From Gigaspora margarita (lineage: Eukaryota > Glomeromycota > Glomeromycetes > Diversisporales > Gigasporaceae), in NCBI GenBank assembly GCA_009809945.1, contig WTPW01000339.1, positions 1-64,000 on the forward strand: a DNA stretch of 64,000 bases, written 5' to 3'. Positions 48,797-61,439 of this stretch are shown here, in pieces. The stretch's first letter is position 1. Every line of letters begins with the position of its first letter. The position numbers and the translations under genes were made by a program. A model generated the notes under the pieces. That model did not search any database. It saw only the letters and a list, made by a program, of their open reading frames with translations, and had not been told where the DNA came from.

Positions 48797-49130
48797 AGGG
48801 CGCAAGCAATAGAAACAGCCCATTTTTATATATATTTTATTTTGAGATAATTGAGTTTAATCATTTGTTTTGATTTTTGGACTAATCTGGGATTAATCAA
48901 ATTTCATGTTTTGATTGGTTAAATGTAACATGTGACTATCAGGTAATATTGTTGGCTCTATGCAGCCTCATGTAATTTTCTTTAACATTATCTTGATTTT
49001 TTATTATGCAAATTGACTTTTATTTTTAATTGAAAAATGTCAATCACATCAAAATTTATATAAATCTAATAAAAACTCGATTTCAAAATTTGTAAAAATG
49101 GGCTGTTACTATTGACAACTCCTCATATGA
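48797..49130 (+). mobile_element. MITE of the CAATAGAAACAGCCC family, copy 1
   Basis: Left GCAAGCAATAGAAACAGCCC and right GGGCTGTTACTATTGACAAC form inverted ends. Interior TTGAGATAATTGAGTTTAAT is shared with copy 2 at 49652-49991 in the same orientation. Flanks CATATA and CATATG are similar. Confidence 0.7.
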
Positions 49131-49651
49131 TCAATCAAAATCTATGACCAATCATATAATCGATTACTAGCCTTTATAAACAATATTATTAAAAAAATTT
49201 GCTATTTTTACTAGAAATTTAACAATAAATATCTTGATAACTAGTGATCAAGTCAGTTCAAATTTTTGTCACAAATAGTATTGATGTTCATCTATAATAT
49301 ATAAAAATTTTAGCCAATTAAGTCTGGTATTTCTTGAGTAATCATTTGTATATGATATTAAATTTTTATAAAACAATTGACTATTGTATACAAGTGATTA
49401 CTTGAGAATTACTAGACCAAAATCATCTAAAATTTTAATATATTATAGAAGAATATCGTTAATATCTATAATGTAAAATTTGCAGAATTAGATTACTAGT
49501 TATTGAGATATAAATTATTAAAGTTTGAGTAAAAATAACGAATTTTTTAAAAATCAACTATTATAAAATTTATGCCATTTTTACTCATATCTTAATGATG
49601 GATATCTTAATAACTAGTAATCCAAATCAGCTCAAATGTTTATCATATATG
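49131..49651. repeat. Diverged AT-rich repeats between two MITE copies
   Basis: Blocks such as TGATTACTTGAGAATTAC and AAGTAATTACTCAAGAATTA recur at about 49400 and 50110. 49540-49640 and 50210-50260 also share GATATCTATCATCAAA-like segments. No gene. Confidence 0.45.
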
Positions 49652-49991
49652 GGGTGCGGACAATAGAAACAGCCCTTTTTTATATATATCTTATTTTGAG
49701 ATAATTGAGTTTAATCATTTGTTTTGATTTTCAGACTAATCCAGGATTAACCAAATTTCATGATTTTGATTGGTTAAAGGTAGCAGGTGACTATCAGATA
49801 ATCTTGTGATATGTTGACTCTACAAAGCCTCATGTAATTTTTCTTTTACATTATCTTGATTTTTTAATATGCAAATCAACTTTCATTTATAATTGAAAAA
49901 TGCCAATCATATCAAAATTTATATGAATCTAATAAAAACTCATTTTTCAAAAAATGTAAAAAAAGGGCTATTTCTATTGTCTGCACCCCAT
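49652..49991 (+). mobile_element. MITE of the CAATAGAAACAGCCC family, copy 2
   Basis: Ends GGGTGCGGACAATAGAAACA and inverted GGGTGCAGACAATAGAAATA, flanked by CATATATG and CATATAGT (6 shared bases), compatible with a decayed 8-bp duplication. About 340 bp, no protein. The small frame at 49893-50087 is a by-product. Confidence 0.75.
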
Positions 49992-50349
49992 ATAGTATTG
50001 ATATTTACTATGATATATAAAATTTATAAACTATTTGGTTCAGTAATACTTGAGTCATTGCTTGTATACAATAGTCAATTTTTTTAAAAAATTAACTATT
50101 GTATACAAGTAATTACTCAAGAATTACCAGACTAAATCATCTAAATTTTTGTATAATATAGAAGAATATTAATCCTATCTATTATAAAAATTTAAGCTGA
50201 TATAGATCACTAGTTATCAAGATATCTATCATCAAATTTTGAGTAAAAATAGTGAATTTTGTTATTAATTGTATATATAATTGATTATACATATAATCAA
50301 TTATAATCAATCAAAAGGCTATAATTGATCAAACTTTATAATTGATCAA

Positions 50350-51020
50350 ATCATATACATAAAGTAGCCAAGTTTCATATATATAGGGCACCCAAATTTA
50401 GTAGCCAAATTAGTAGACATATGATGTCCAAATTTAGTATATATAGGGTAGCCAATTTAGTATATATAGGGTGGCCAAATTTAGTATATATAGGGCAGCC
50501 AAATTTAGTATATGGAGGGATATCAATAGAAAAGGAACAAATCTTTTCTAAGTAAAAGTTTTTTCAACTTTAAGTTAAAATAACTTAACAACTACTTAAC
50601 CAAATTTAATCAAAATTTTTTTATTTTAATTTTTCATAGTTATAGAATTAAAACAAAAAAAAATTATTTAATTTGATTTGGTAGTTGTCAAGATATTTTA
50701 ATTTAAAATTTTTAAAAAAGTTACTAAAAATGATTTGTCCCTTTTCTATTGATGTCCCCCATATATAGAGCAGCCAAATTGCTTGTTTTAATAATATATA
50801 TAGGGTGGCCAAATTTAATATTTAATTATAAAAATATTATAACTTCAACCTGCTATAACTTTTTTATAAACAGATTTAAAAAAAATTAAAAACCATAGAA
50901 GTGTTTAGCTTGTTTGGATTTAATATTTTAAGATAGTATTTTTTGGTTACTATTTTTTTTTTGAAGAAGGATTAGCAATTTGAATGTCATTAATTTTATT
51001 TGTCAGGACTAGGTTGTTTG
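50350..51020 (+). repeat. CCAAATTTAGTATATATAGG tandem block, copy 1, and flank
   Basis: Units of about 25 bp (GCCAAATTTAGTATATATAG) repeat from about 50370 to 50510. The following flank to 51020 matches 56140-56395 (CTTCAACCTGCTATAACTTT, GAAGAAGGATTAGCAATTT). A foldback MITE (50515-50760) interrupts this copy. Confidence 0.75.
50515..50760. mobile_element. Foldback MITE, TCAATAGAAAAGG family
   Basis: Ends GGAGGGATATCAATAGAAAA and inverted GGGGGACATCAATAGAAAAG. It is inserted in an AGTATATATAG unit whose two halves flank it. The duplication is AT-only and cannot be measured exactly. Non-coding. Confidence 0.7.
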
Positions 51021-52050
51021 CACTGTAGTTCACATATTTTAAAATAATCAAAAACTATACCAATTAAAGTTATTTTAAAAATTCATAACATAAAATTAGT
51101 AATAGATAAAGCAACAAAATTGGTTAAATATTTAAATCACATCTACAAGCATTAGCAAAACTTAGATAAATTCAATTAGATAACTACAATAAAGAAAAGA
51201 ACCCAGTATTTTTACACTTCTAATTTTGTAGTTCTACACCTCTATATAGATTATCTTTTTAATTAAATTAGTTCAATAACTACTCTATCAAATTGATAAT
51301 TTTTTATTTATTTGAATTCTACAGGTAGGTGCTAAGCTACAATCAAAAATTTAAAAAATTTTAAGATAGGGTGAAAGATCTTTATTTTTAATAGTAATTA
51401 CTTAACAAATATAGTAAAAACTGATTTTTATATGTTTTTACTATTTTGATTTGCCTAAGTTATACAAAATTTGTCTGTTATACAATATAAATAATATATG
51501 ATCATCACCTGATTTCAATTGAATGTTATTGTAAAAAAATTTAGTAATGTGTTTACTATTAGAAATGTAAATCCTTCACCCTACCCTTAAATATTTATCA
51601 AAATCAGCTGCAGCAAAATTTTATATAACTTTGATCAAAGGTAATTTAGTATCTACCCAACCAATTTCGATAAATTTTTTTAATTTTTAATTCTACAGTT
51701 CTGTAGAATTCAAATAAAAAAATTCATCAAAATTGGTGTTAAAATACCTTCAATTAAAGATTTAAAAAATTTAAATATCTATCAAAAATATTAGCTATAG
51801 CAAAAGTTTATAGAACTTTGATTAAAGGTATTTAAGCATCCACCTAGGACCCTGAAATATACATAGATAGATCAGGTATTAGTTTGCTTATTTTGGGGGG
51901 TTTATGTAGATCTTTCTATTTTTAGTATTTTTTTGCAGATCTTTTTATTTTAGTAATTTTATAATTAACCTGACCTATCTATGTATATTTGGATCCTATT
52001 CCCTAACTAATTTTGATGAATTTTTTTATTTAATTCTACAGTTCTGTAGA
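51021..52050. repeat. Related inverted and direct AT-rich blocks
   Basis: TTCTACAGTTCTGTAGAATT foldbacks at about 51692 and 52035. The block AATATTAGCTATAGCAAAAG occurs near 51800 and, slightly diverged, near 51600 and 62055. No gene. Confidence 0.5.
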
Positions 52051-52165
52051 ATTCAAATAAAAAAGGTACTGCTATTTACACCATGGATTTCATGTAATAT
52101 TAGATCATTAATCAACTTTTTCTATTTGCACCATGGTAATATATATTGCACCAATATAAACTTCT
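52050..52165. repeat. GCTATTTACACCATGG inverted block, mate at 61870-61990
   Basis: GGTACTGCTATTTACACCAT...CTATTTGCACCATGGTA appears reverse-complemented at 61870-61968. Both carry CCATGGTG near the ends. Likely a MITE end or a dispersed repeat. Confidence 0.6.
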
Positions 52166-52640
52166 CTTTTTTTGTAGATTAACAATATATAAAAAAGATT
52201 TTTCACAATTTTTGTATAACCTTAGGCTTTTTTAATATTGCAACAATAAAAACTCATCTTTTTTGTAGATTAACAACTTGTAGAGGTGCAAGATAAGATT
52301 TTCACAATTTTTCTGTAACCTTGGGACTGGTTAGAATGTTCTAGTAGGCTTGCTAATCTAATTTTATAATATGGGCCAACCCTAACCCTAATTTTATAAT
52401 GCGGGCCAACTCTTACCCTAATTTTTTAAGGCCTTAACATAATGCGGGCCAGAATTTCACAATTTTGTATAACCTTAGGCTATTTTCATATTGCACTAAT
52501 AAAAGCTTGCCTTTTTTGTAGATTAACAACATGTAGGGGTGCAGAATAAGATTTTTGCAATTTTTGTATAAACTTAGACTGTTTTAATATTGCACTAATA
52601 AAAATTACCTTTTTTGTAGATTAACAGTTAGGGAATATAT
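52166..52640 (+). repeat. Four direct units headed by TTTTTTGTAGATTAACA
   Basis: Units begin at about 52170, 52258, 52515 and 52610 with TTTTTTGTAGATTAACA and, in the middle two, CTTGTAGRGGTGCARAATAAG-like continuations. Telomere-like CTAACCCTAA occurs at 52382-52392 and in GCGGGCCAAC-headed variants. Confidence 0.6.
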
Positions 52641-53530
52641 CACATATTCATATATATGAGTGTCTGATCATAGTAAAGATGTAGATCACATTTTGGAAAT
52701 TTACTATAAAATTTTTAAAAAAATTTTATTGCTTTTAATTGAACTACATAACTATCAATTGATATCAAAAAAAGTTTCTAAATAATGGTATTCTATGGGG
52801 TTCAATCTATTAACAACAAAAATTTTGAAAAGTATTAGATATGCAAACAGAAAAGGATGTTGAGCTCGAAGTTTACCATTTTTTTCAAGCCTAATTATAG
52901 TAAAAACTACAAATCTTTATACTACTTACTTGAACAAGTCATAAAGTATTAATTTTTTTTACAACTTAGCTTTGGAAAGACTTCTAAAATCAATATTAGC
53001 ACTGTCATTAAAACAGTTCAAACAACCTAGTCCCAACAAATGAAATTTTCTAGTGGCCAAATCTAAAATTTACATAATACGGCATCAGGAAATTTTATAT
53101 ATAGATTTTGATCAATATATAACACTTAATCGTTTTATATTGATTAATTGGATAAAAATCGATATATATCTAAATCGATATATATCATTTTTATATTAAA
53201 TTGTTATATATCTATAAATTGATTATAATTGGAATTATTTGAAACAATATATAATGATTAACAGATTTTTAACGATTACATAATGTTTTGTTGTCACTGG
53301 GTAAAAAAAAAAAAAAAGTAAAATTCCAAAAAAAAGTAGACTAAAAAAAAAGACAAAAACAAAACAAAAATAATTGGTTTAGGAAAAAAAAAAGCATTTT
53401 CAAATGATTTTTACCCTCTTTCCCTTTTATTCTCTCCTTTCTCTTTTTTTCTTTCTCTCTTTTTTTCTCCTTCTCTTTTCTTCTCTCTTTTTTTTTCTTT
53501 TTTTTTTTTTTTTCTCCTTCTCTTTTCTTC

Positions 53531-53564
<34 letters not shown>

Positions 53565-55550
53565 TAATATTTCAAATACTTTTGAAATATTTTAGATTAG
53601 TAGATCTATATCACCAAGGATGCGTTTGACTAATATTTTCAAAATGTTCGAAATGTTTCAATGATCATAGTACAAAATCAGATTAAATCTTTGTTTATTT
53701 TTTTTGCTTATAATTTAGATCTTCTATCAATTTTACATTGTTTTTTCATTTTCGTTTTCGTTTTGATTTTTTTTGGTTTGTTTCATTTTGTTTAGTTTTG
53801 TTTAGTTTTATTTTGTTTTTTATTTTTTTCTTATTACTAGGAAAACGGATACCGTTTGTGTCTGAAGCCAAGAATAAATATCGGGCTGATCCATGTTGAT
53901 CTCTATAGCTGATTGGCTAACATGTGCACACGTAACTGGAATCTAACACAAAATCATGTCCATTGCTGTACTATAGAGTCCTTGCTATGCTTCAGACAAT
54001 TATTTAATTTTTTTATTTTATTTTTACAACAAATATCAACCCCAACTTTTGGAAATCTAACAACCTTTCGAAACTATGCGCAAGCCAACTCAGCCTTTCA
54101 ATATTTTGCAAGAACACACAATTGCTTTCTCCAGAAATTTGTAAATTTCCAAGAATGCCTCTTTACAGAAATAAAGGTTTAGTTAGTGCTTCATTTATTT
54201 TTTTATTTGACATTATTGTTTTTTTTGTTTTTGTTTTTATTTTTATTTTTTTTTTAATATTCTGCAATTTGTGAGGAAAATAATATAGGTTTTTCAACAC
54301 TTTGCAAGCAAACCCAGACTTTTCTGCCACTTTGCAAGAATATATACAACTTGACTTTAGCAATTTCTATCATGAACTCTACATCAGAGAAATGGAGATT
54401 TGGGATTTTATTTTTTTTTATTCAATATGCTTACATTCCGTTTTTTTGTTTGTTTTCTTTTTACTTATTTCTTTAATTTTTATTTTTTTTATTATTCCAA
54501 CACATTGTGAAACCTTCAACGGTTTCTAAATTATAAGAAACAAACTCTTACTTTAGGAAAATAGAGATTTGGGGCTTTGTTTTTTTTTATTTAGTTTGCT
54601 TACATTTTTGTTTTTTGTTTGTTTTTCTTTTTTTTTACTTATTTTTTTAATTTTATTTTATTTATTTCTGNCTTTCTTCNAAACTTTGCAAGAAAATGAT
54701 CTGACTTTTCTGGTATTTTACAAGAACACCAACTCTAACTTCTCTAGCACTTTGCAAGAAGTAGTGAATATGAGCAAATATAATAGTAGATGCAATGAAA
54801 TGAGAAAGTAGTTAAAAATTATTACTATTTTTAAGTTTGTTATTTTTTTGTTATTTTTTTTGTTAATTTTTTTTGGTTTTTCATTTTTTTTATAATAATA
54901 TATAATAAAAATATGTAATATAATATAAAATATAATAATAATAAATAAATAAATAATTTTAAAATATAATATATAATAATAATAAATAAAAAAAAATAAA
55001 ATTTTATAATAAATTGTGAAACCTTGCGAAAACATGTAAAATATTTAAAAATTTGCAAAAAGCATGATTATGTGAATATAATAATTATTAATTGATATCA
55101 TATTAGATATATATCGATTACTATCACTATTGATAATAATTAGCAGGGTGTTAATTATTGATATATATCTGGTTAATCGACATATATCTACTAGATATAT
55201 ATCGATTAACCAGATATTTATCGATTAACCAGATATTTATCGATTACTATCACTATCGATAATAATCAGCAGGGGTGTTGATCATCATTATATATCTTAC
55301 TGGTTAGTAATCGATATATATCTATATATAAAATTTGCTGATGGGCCAAATTTGATATTTTTATTATATGCGGCCAAATTTGATATTTTCATTATGCAGC
55401 CAAATTTGATATTTCATTATAGATACTTTTATTATCTGTTATATATAGCCAAATTAGTGTAGCAAATCTAGATTTTTCAGATTGGAACCAGTTTTAAATA
55501 ATTGATAGCATGTGCTGCTTTAATTGATAGTCCACCAGTTAATCAGAGAT
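52641..55550. other. Long low-complexity non-coding region
   Basis: A pyrimidine tract at 53410-53570 (CTCTTTTTTTCTTTCTC type). Repeated CTTTGCAAGAA-like words at about 54100-54770 without a fixed period. AT microsatellites (TAATAATAATAAATAAAT) near 54930-54990. ATCGATTA/ATATATCGATTA clusters at 55105-55320. Short frames here are explained by composition. N at 54671 and 54680. Confidence 0.45.
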
Positions 55551-55589
55551 CGTCTATAGTGTAATATGATGCAAATCACATAAAATTTA

Positions 55590-55960
55590 CTATAGTGTAA
55601 ATGTGGTATATATACATATAAAAATATTTTTTTACTAAGTTAATGACACATACCCACTAATTAAAAGTTGTAGAACTCGTCAAGGTATAACTAACAGTTG
55701 TTAGAACATCTAAATCAGCCTTGTGGATGGTGAGATATTATTGAAAAACGATTGGACGCCTATATAAAATCTCTATTAAGATTTTATATAGTTGCCCAAT
55801 AGTTTTTTGAGAATATCTTGCCATCCACTGGGCTTATTTGGATGATCTAACCACTGTTAGATGCGTCTTAACGAGCTCTACAACTTTCAATTAGTGGGCA
55901 TGTATCATTAACTTAGTAAAAAATCTTTATATGTATGCATGCCACATTCACACTATAGTG
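55590..55960. repeat. About 360-bp foldback element
   Basis: Inverted arms with centre near 55765: ACTATAGTGTAAATGTGG...TTTACTAAGTTAATGACAC on the left, GTATCATTAACTTAGTAAA...CACATTCACACTATAG on the right, plus AAGTTGTAGAACTCGTC and its inverse. A TA-type boundary is likely at the left (TTTACTATAG) but not clean at the right. Confidence 0.7.
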
Positions 55961-55984
55961 GATTATTAATTAATAGTATACAAA

Positions 55985-56395
55985 AGTGGCCAAGCTTCAT
56001 ATTTATAGGGCAGCCAAATTTAGTAGCTAAATTAGTAGACATATGGCAGCCAAATTTAGTAATATAGTGTGGCCAAATTTAGTATATATAGGGTGGCCAA
56101 ATTTAGTATATATAGGGCAGCCAAATTTAGTATATATAGGGCGGCCAAATTACGTGTTTTAATAATATATATAGAGTAGCCAAATTTCATATTTAATTAT
56201 AAAAATACTATAACTTCAACCTGCTATAACTTTTTTATAAATAGATTTAAAATAAATTAAAAACCATGAAAGTGTTTAGCTTGTTTTAATTTAAAATTTT
56301 AAGATAGTATTTTTTGGTTACTATTTTTTTTGAAGAAGGATTAGCAATTTAAATGTCATCAATTTTATTTGTTGGGACTAGGTTGTTTGCACTAA
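55985..56395 (+). repeat. CCAAATTTAGTATATATAGG block, copy 2
   Basis: Direct duplicate of 50350-51020 without the foldback MITE. Five to six GGCCAAATTTAGTATATATA units, then the same flank ending GGACTAGGTTGTTTGCACT. Confidence 0.75.
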
Positions 56396-57950
56396 ATGAT
56401 CTTAGGGATTAAGCTTTTCAAGATTGTATTTGATCTTGCTCTGAATTGTGCTTTAGAACTTTAAAATATTTTGTGTTTGTTTATTTTACTCAAATACATT
56501 TATTAACTTGTTAAAATTACAGTCCAAATTGGTTTTAGTGCCATTATAACTATGATCTTGAATTTATAGGAACATTATACAGATACTCAATACATTAGAA
56601 AGAAATAGAGGTGTAGCATGCCAATGACCTTTAACTTACAAGACACCAAGTCTTACTTTTTTAATATTATAGATACAATAGGTAATTATATTGATCATTA
56701 ATAATAACAGCATTGATTGAAACTTTATTTTAATTATTTATCAGTTAGATAAATAGAACATATTGATTTTGTGGATGAGGTCACTGTTGTACTTCAACTT
56801 TATAATATTGCAGTTATCATAGTAGACGTGATTGAAGGGGTAAATATATATACTCTTCAAGTTTCTGTTATATAATTTCATAGTCTAAAATTGTTTATCA
56901 TAGATTATGGCCAATACTGAACACATTATACAGCACATTATACAAGAAAATTTTAGCATTCATATTGGTAGTTTGAAATTGAAATTACCACCAAAGATGC
57001 TTATTATAAGTTAAAACATACCATTGAAGAAGTTAATTTTATTATTAGGTTTGTTTTGCATCTTTTTTTTCTGATTAAAAAAAAAAAAAAGTGCATAAAA
57101 AAAATTTTGAATATTTCTTTATGAATTATCTTTTGTCAACACGCACAAGGTCATGATCTTGTATATCTCCTAAATGCAGAAGTATTTGTTTCACATCTAG
57201 TTAGATGAGTTGGTGTTTTTATTAAGTCATTTGCAAAAATATATGCTGATACATACAGTTGGTATATTTATTTATCTTTAATAGAATTTTATTAAATTTG
57301 ATAAAAAATCTAATATTTTAACATTATTGAATTTTTTTTTAACAGGTAAAATGTTTGTAGGGTGATATTTATTATAATCCCTCTTTCAATAGAAAAGGCT
57401 TGAAAACTAAAAGCCAACATTTATTTGTGCATTTCATTCTGCAGCCTTTGCACAAAATTTATTTTTAGACCAGGCTCAGGCTTTATGAAAATTTTTATAA
57501 CTACAAGTCCTTTGTTATGGCGCTGTGTATTGTTTTCATAAAACATGCACTACTTAAGCTATAGAAAAAATCAGTAAGGCTGATAAAGATTATTAATATT
57601 ACCTCTTTCATATTCTATATCTCCAAGTTCACTAACATAGCTATCAATACTAGCAGTCGCTATTGAAGTAGTTGCACTTTTTTTTAATCAAAATAGCTAA
57701 ATTAAAAAAAAATATGTTGCAGTCAAAAAGTATTCAAATGAAATTTTCAATTTTCATATAATTTATATTATTGAATAAAATATATATTTTATTTCTATGT
57801 ACTTTAAACTATAAACTCTTGCAAGTAAATTTTTCAGCACAAATTTATTTAATAATAATAATAATAAATATATAGTACTTTTTATTTTATATATTTATAT
57901 TAAAAACCCTATTAAAAAAACACCACATGTTATTAGCTTTGATTATACTG
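56396..57950. other. Non-coding or undeciphered stretch
   Basis: Base composition is slightly less biased than in the repeats. No frame over 60 codons is present. Exon-like pieces of an old gene are possible, but none matched a family I know. Confidence 0.3.
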
Positions 57951-59440
57951 CATATTCTATCAACATTCCCCAACTTTGAAAAATTTGATCATTTTTTTCA
58001 ACTTTAATTCCTTCATTATAACAATATCTAACTTCAATATTCTGATTTTTCAACTCCAATTCCACTAAAATAACAAATCTGGATTAGACATTCCATTAGT
58101 GTTTTTCATCTCTGCAGATTTTTGAAATAAATGCATTATATTCAATTCCAATTCCTTCATAATAACAATATTCAGATTAATGCTCCACTAGAGTCACCTA
58201 TCTTTGCTGATTTTTAATAACAGATACTCAATTAATTCCATTAAAATAACAATTCTTACCTGGATTAGATATTCCATTAACCTTTTCCATTTCAGCTGAT
58301 TTTTGAAAATGAAAAAATGCTTTATGTTTATCCTTTTCAACTCCAATTCCTTCGTCACAACAATATCCAATCCACCTCTGCTGATTTGTAATAATGATAT
58401 GAATGTTTTATGTTTATCCTATTTAACTACAATTCTATCAAAATATTAATAATTTTTTACCTAAATTAGACATTCTATTAGCATTCCCATCTTTATGGAT
58501 TTTTGAAATGGAAGAATGTTATTTTTTATTTTATTCTTTAACAATTTCCAACACCAATGTTTCACTGACTGTTAACAGATGAATGCTTTATATTTAGTCT
58601 TTTCAACTCCAATTCATTAGTTACAACAATATCCAGTTTATCTTTAATGATTGTAATAATATATAAATGCTTTATATTCATCTTTTATTAACTCCAATTC
58701 CATTAAAATATTTTCTTACCTGGATTAGACATTCCATTAGTGTTTTCCATTTCTGCGATTTCTGAAAATAAAAAATGTACATTCTTTTTAGTTCTATACA
58801 ACAATATCTAATATTAATGTTTCACTTGTATCACTAATTTGTAATGATATATGAATGCTTTATATTCATCTTTTTCAACTACAATTCTATTAAATCAATC
58901 ATTTCTTACCTAGATTGTACATTCCATCAGTGTTCTCCATCTTTGCGAATTTTGAATATGAAAGAATGCCTTATGTTTATCATTTTTCAATTCCAATTCC
59001 TTCATCATAGAAAGATCCAACATTAATATTTCACTAGCATCACCCACCTTTGCTGATTTGTGATAAAATATAAATGCTTTATGTTTATGCTTTTCAATTC
59101 CAACTCCATTATAATATCGACAAATTATACATTTTTCATTACTAAGGATTTTGAAAATGGAAGGATGCCTTATTTTTTTATCACAACAATACCCAATACT
59201 AAATATTCCACTAGCATTATTCATCTCTACTAATTAATAATATATGAATGCTTTATATCTATCCTTTTCACTTCCAATTCCATTAAGCAATAAAAATTTC
59301 TTATCTGGATTATGCATTCTATTAGCATTTCCCACCTCTGAGAATTTTTGAAAATGAATAAATGCCTTATGTTCATCCTTTTCAACTTAATTTCTCTATC
59401 ATAACAATATTGAAGATTCAAAGAAATTACTGTATTGTTT
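57950..59440 (-). pseudogene. Decayed Sel1-like repeat (TPR-like) gene
   Basis: The plus strand carries a tandem repeat with period about 190-260 bp headed by CTGGATTAGACATTCCATTAG (or close variants) at about 58080, 58259, 58461, 58720, 58909, 59113 and 59303. Translated on minus, each unit contains the Sel1 repeat words HKAF(I/F)xxxKSAKxG(D/N) and N/E-rich GIGIEK(D/H)KHK, best seen in 58910-59224 (GVGIEKHKHKAFIFYHKSAK) and 59230-59421. Sel1 repeats are about 36-residue helical pairs that act as scaffolds, in these fungi often attached to kinase domains; no kinase was found upstream. Stops, shifts and deletions occur in every unit, so it is a pseudogene. Confidence 0.65.
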
Positions 59441-59977
59441 GCTATATGTATCTGCTAATGTTTTTCCATCCAAGATAAACTTAAAAATCAACTTGATAGC
59501 TATGAAATACATTTATGAGAAGTTCACCCAGGAAAGAATTTTGGAAAGGACAAAAACTTCAAGTTCATCTGTCTTATTCTATTCCTGCTACAAACATGCT
59601 TCAATCTCTATGAATTTAATTATTATATCTTCATAGTAGTGTATAACATGAAACTAAGGTATTTATTCTGTTTAACTACAATGATGTGATAGGCTCTCTA
59701 CACTGTTACAACAAAATGTTTGTAACTACAGTTTTTTTTTTATTTGCTAACTTTTCATTATGTACAAATTCTGCACTTGAAATTAAGGTCCGGGAAAAAA
59801 TGCAACCTAAAAAAAAACTAAAAATAAAAAAAACTTGAAAAGAGCTCAAAAAGGCAAAATAATATACTTATCTAAACTCAAGATCTAAGCTCAAGAGATT
59901 CCAAAACTGAAGTGGAATGCTTAAAAAATCCAAGAAAATGCGGAAACACCCAAAAAAAATCTGAATTAAAAAAGATC
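59441..59977. other. Non-coding stretch
   Basis: No gene on either strand. The 65-residue plus frame at 59439-59636 has no known feature. A-rich from 59800. Confidence 0.35.
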
Positions 59978-59979
59978 TA

Positions 59980-61436
59980 CCATAAACGGCCATATAAAAG
60001 ACCTGGGTCTGTTACATTTTCTCAATTTTAAACCCAATAGTAGACCTGGGGGTCTATTGTACGAATGGGGGTCCAGTACCAGGCAATATAAATATAGCAT
60101 ATTGGTACAAGTAATATGTTATTTTCAAGCTATTCAAATGTTTATCCTATAGTATACCCGGGTCTTTTATTAGTTTAGATTCTTTAGTATACCTGGGTCT
60201 CTTATCTTTTCCAAAAATCTCAACCTATAATGTAGACAGTGTTGGCCCCTGGACTGGACTGGTCCAGTGGACCACTAATGAACTGGACTGGTCCAGTCCA
60301 GTTCCAGTACTTACTGGAACTGGACCTAAATAATAAATATGTTTATGAATAAAAATAAATTATATTTATAAATTTTTTATAACTATATTTATATATTGTA
60401 TAAGATTTGTCTAACTATACAAATATATTAACTTGTATTTATTATTTAAATAGCATCTAAATTTTGCTACATACAAGTTTTGATCTTATAATAAATAATT
60501 TATAATATCAATATATTAACTTTTTTGATATAACTAAGCATCTAACTAAATTAGTATTGTAATTGTTTAGTACTTAAATTTTGCTTTTATATAAGTTTTA
60601 GTTTTAATTAATAATAATTTATAATACAATAAAACTTTGTATTTAACTAAATTGGTATTATTATTGTTAATATCTAAATTTTGCTCTTATGCAAGTTTTA
60701 GTTTTAATTAATAATAATTTATAATATAAAAACTGGTCAATCCAAATAAACTGTTTGTATATACATACAACACTTAGATGAGCCTGCAGAGTGATTAATT
60801 GAGTAGTTATTGTGATTTATAGAAAACAATTAATTAATAATAAAAGTAGTTTGCAATTAACTAAATTCATTATCATATTTTACACTATGAATTTTTAGTA
60901 AAATCACTATAAGGATTACTTTAATTAATTTTAGTACTTGTGCACAATCTCAAACACCTTTAATCTTAATATTTTATATACATTTCCATAATACTATTAA
61001 CATATGATAATTCATATAAAAAATTTAAATAAAATTTGTAATTTGTTAATACCTATATAGATTTAGTAGATCTGTAAAAGTTTAAGTTCCCAACAAGCTT
61101 TCTGGTAGTAATTCTAAGAATAAGGTAAAAATAGAAGGCCTTTGTAAATCTAAACTGTTAAAATTGAATTTTGGGATCTTAGTAATATATTACTATTTAG
61201 CAATTAGTATATATATATGTACAAATTATATAAAGCCTATGTCCAATAAAAATTTTTTATACAAATTATATGAAAACTGGACTGGACTAGAACTGGAACT
61301 AGTTCCAATGAAATGGTCTAGTCCAGTCCAGTTTTTAAAACTGGACTTAGGACTGTACCCAACACTGTCTATAAACCTGAGGATGATATATGGGGGATCT
61401 ACAATCATAGAGGGTCTTTTATATAGCCGTTTACAG
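59980..61436. mobile_element. 1.46-kb Tc1/mariner-like element
   Basis: Left end CCATAAACGGCCATATAAAA and right end inverted CTGTAAACGGCTATATAAAA (21 of 24 identical over the full ends), flanked by TA (59978-59979 and 61437-61438). GACCTGGGTC/AGACCCGGGT-like subterminal words recur (60000-60200). It is non-coding and carries another element inside. Confidence 0.75.
60233..61371. mobile_element. Nested element with TAGACAGTGTTGG ends
   Basis: Inverted ends TAGACAGTGTTGG and CCAACACTGTCTA. Close to both ends lie clusters of CTGGACTGGACTGG/CCAGTCCAGTTCCAG words, which look like subterminal binding repeats. CAGTGTTGG is also the start of the 4188 hAT-like element. No 8-bp duplication is seen, so the superfamily stays open. 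Confidence 0.6.
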
Positions 61437-61439
61437 TAG

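Noticed and set aside
53404..53595. Phe/Ser-rich 63-residue frame
   Set aside because: A plain polypyrimidine tract; composition alone keeps the frame open.
54718..55058. Membrane-protein-like minus frames
   Set aside because: Produced by TAATAATAAATA microsatellite DNA; Ile/Tyr-rich low complexity.
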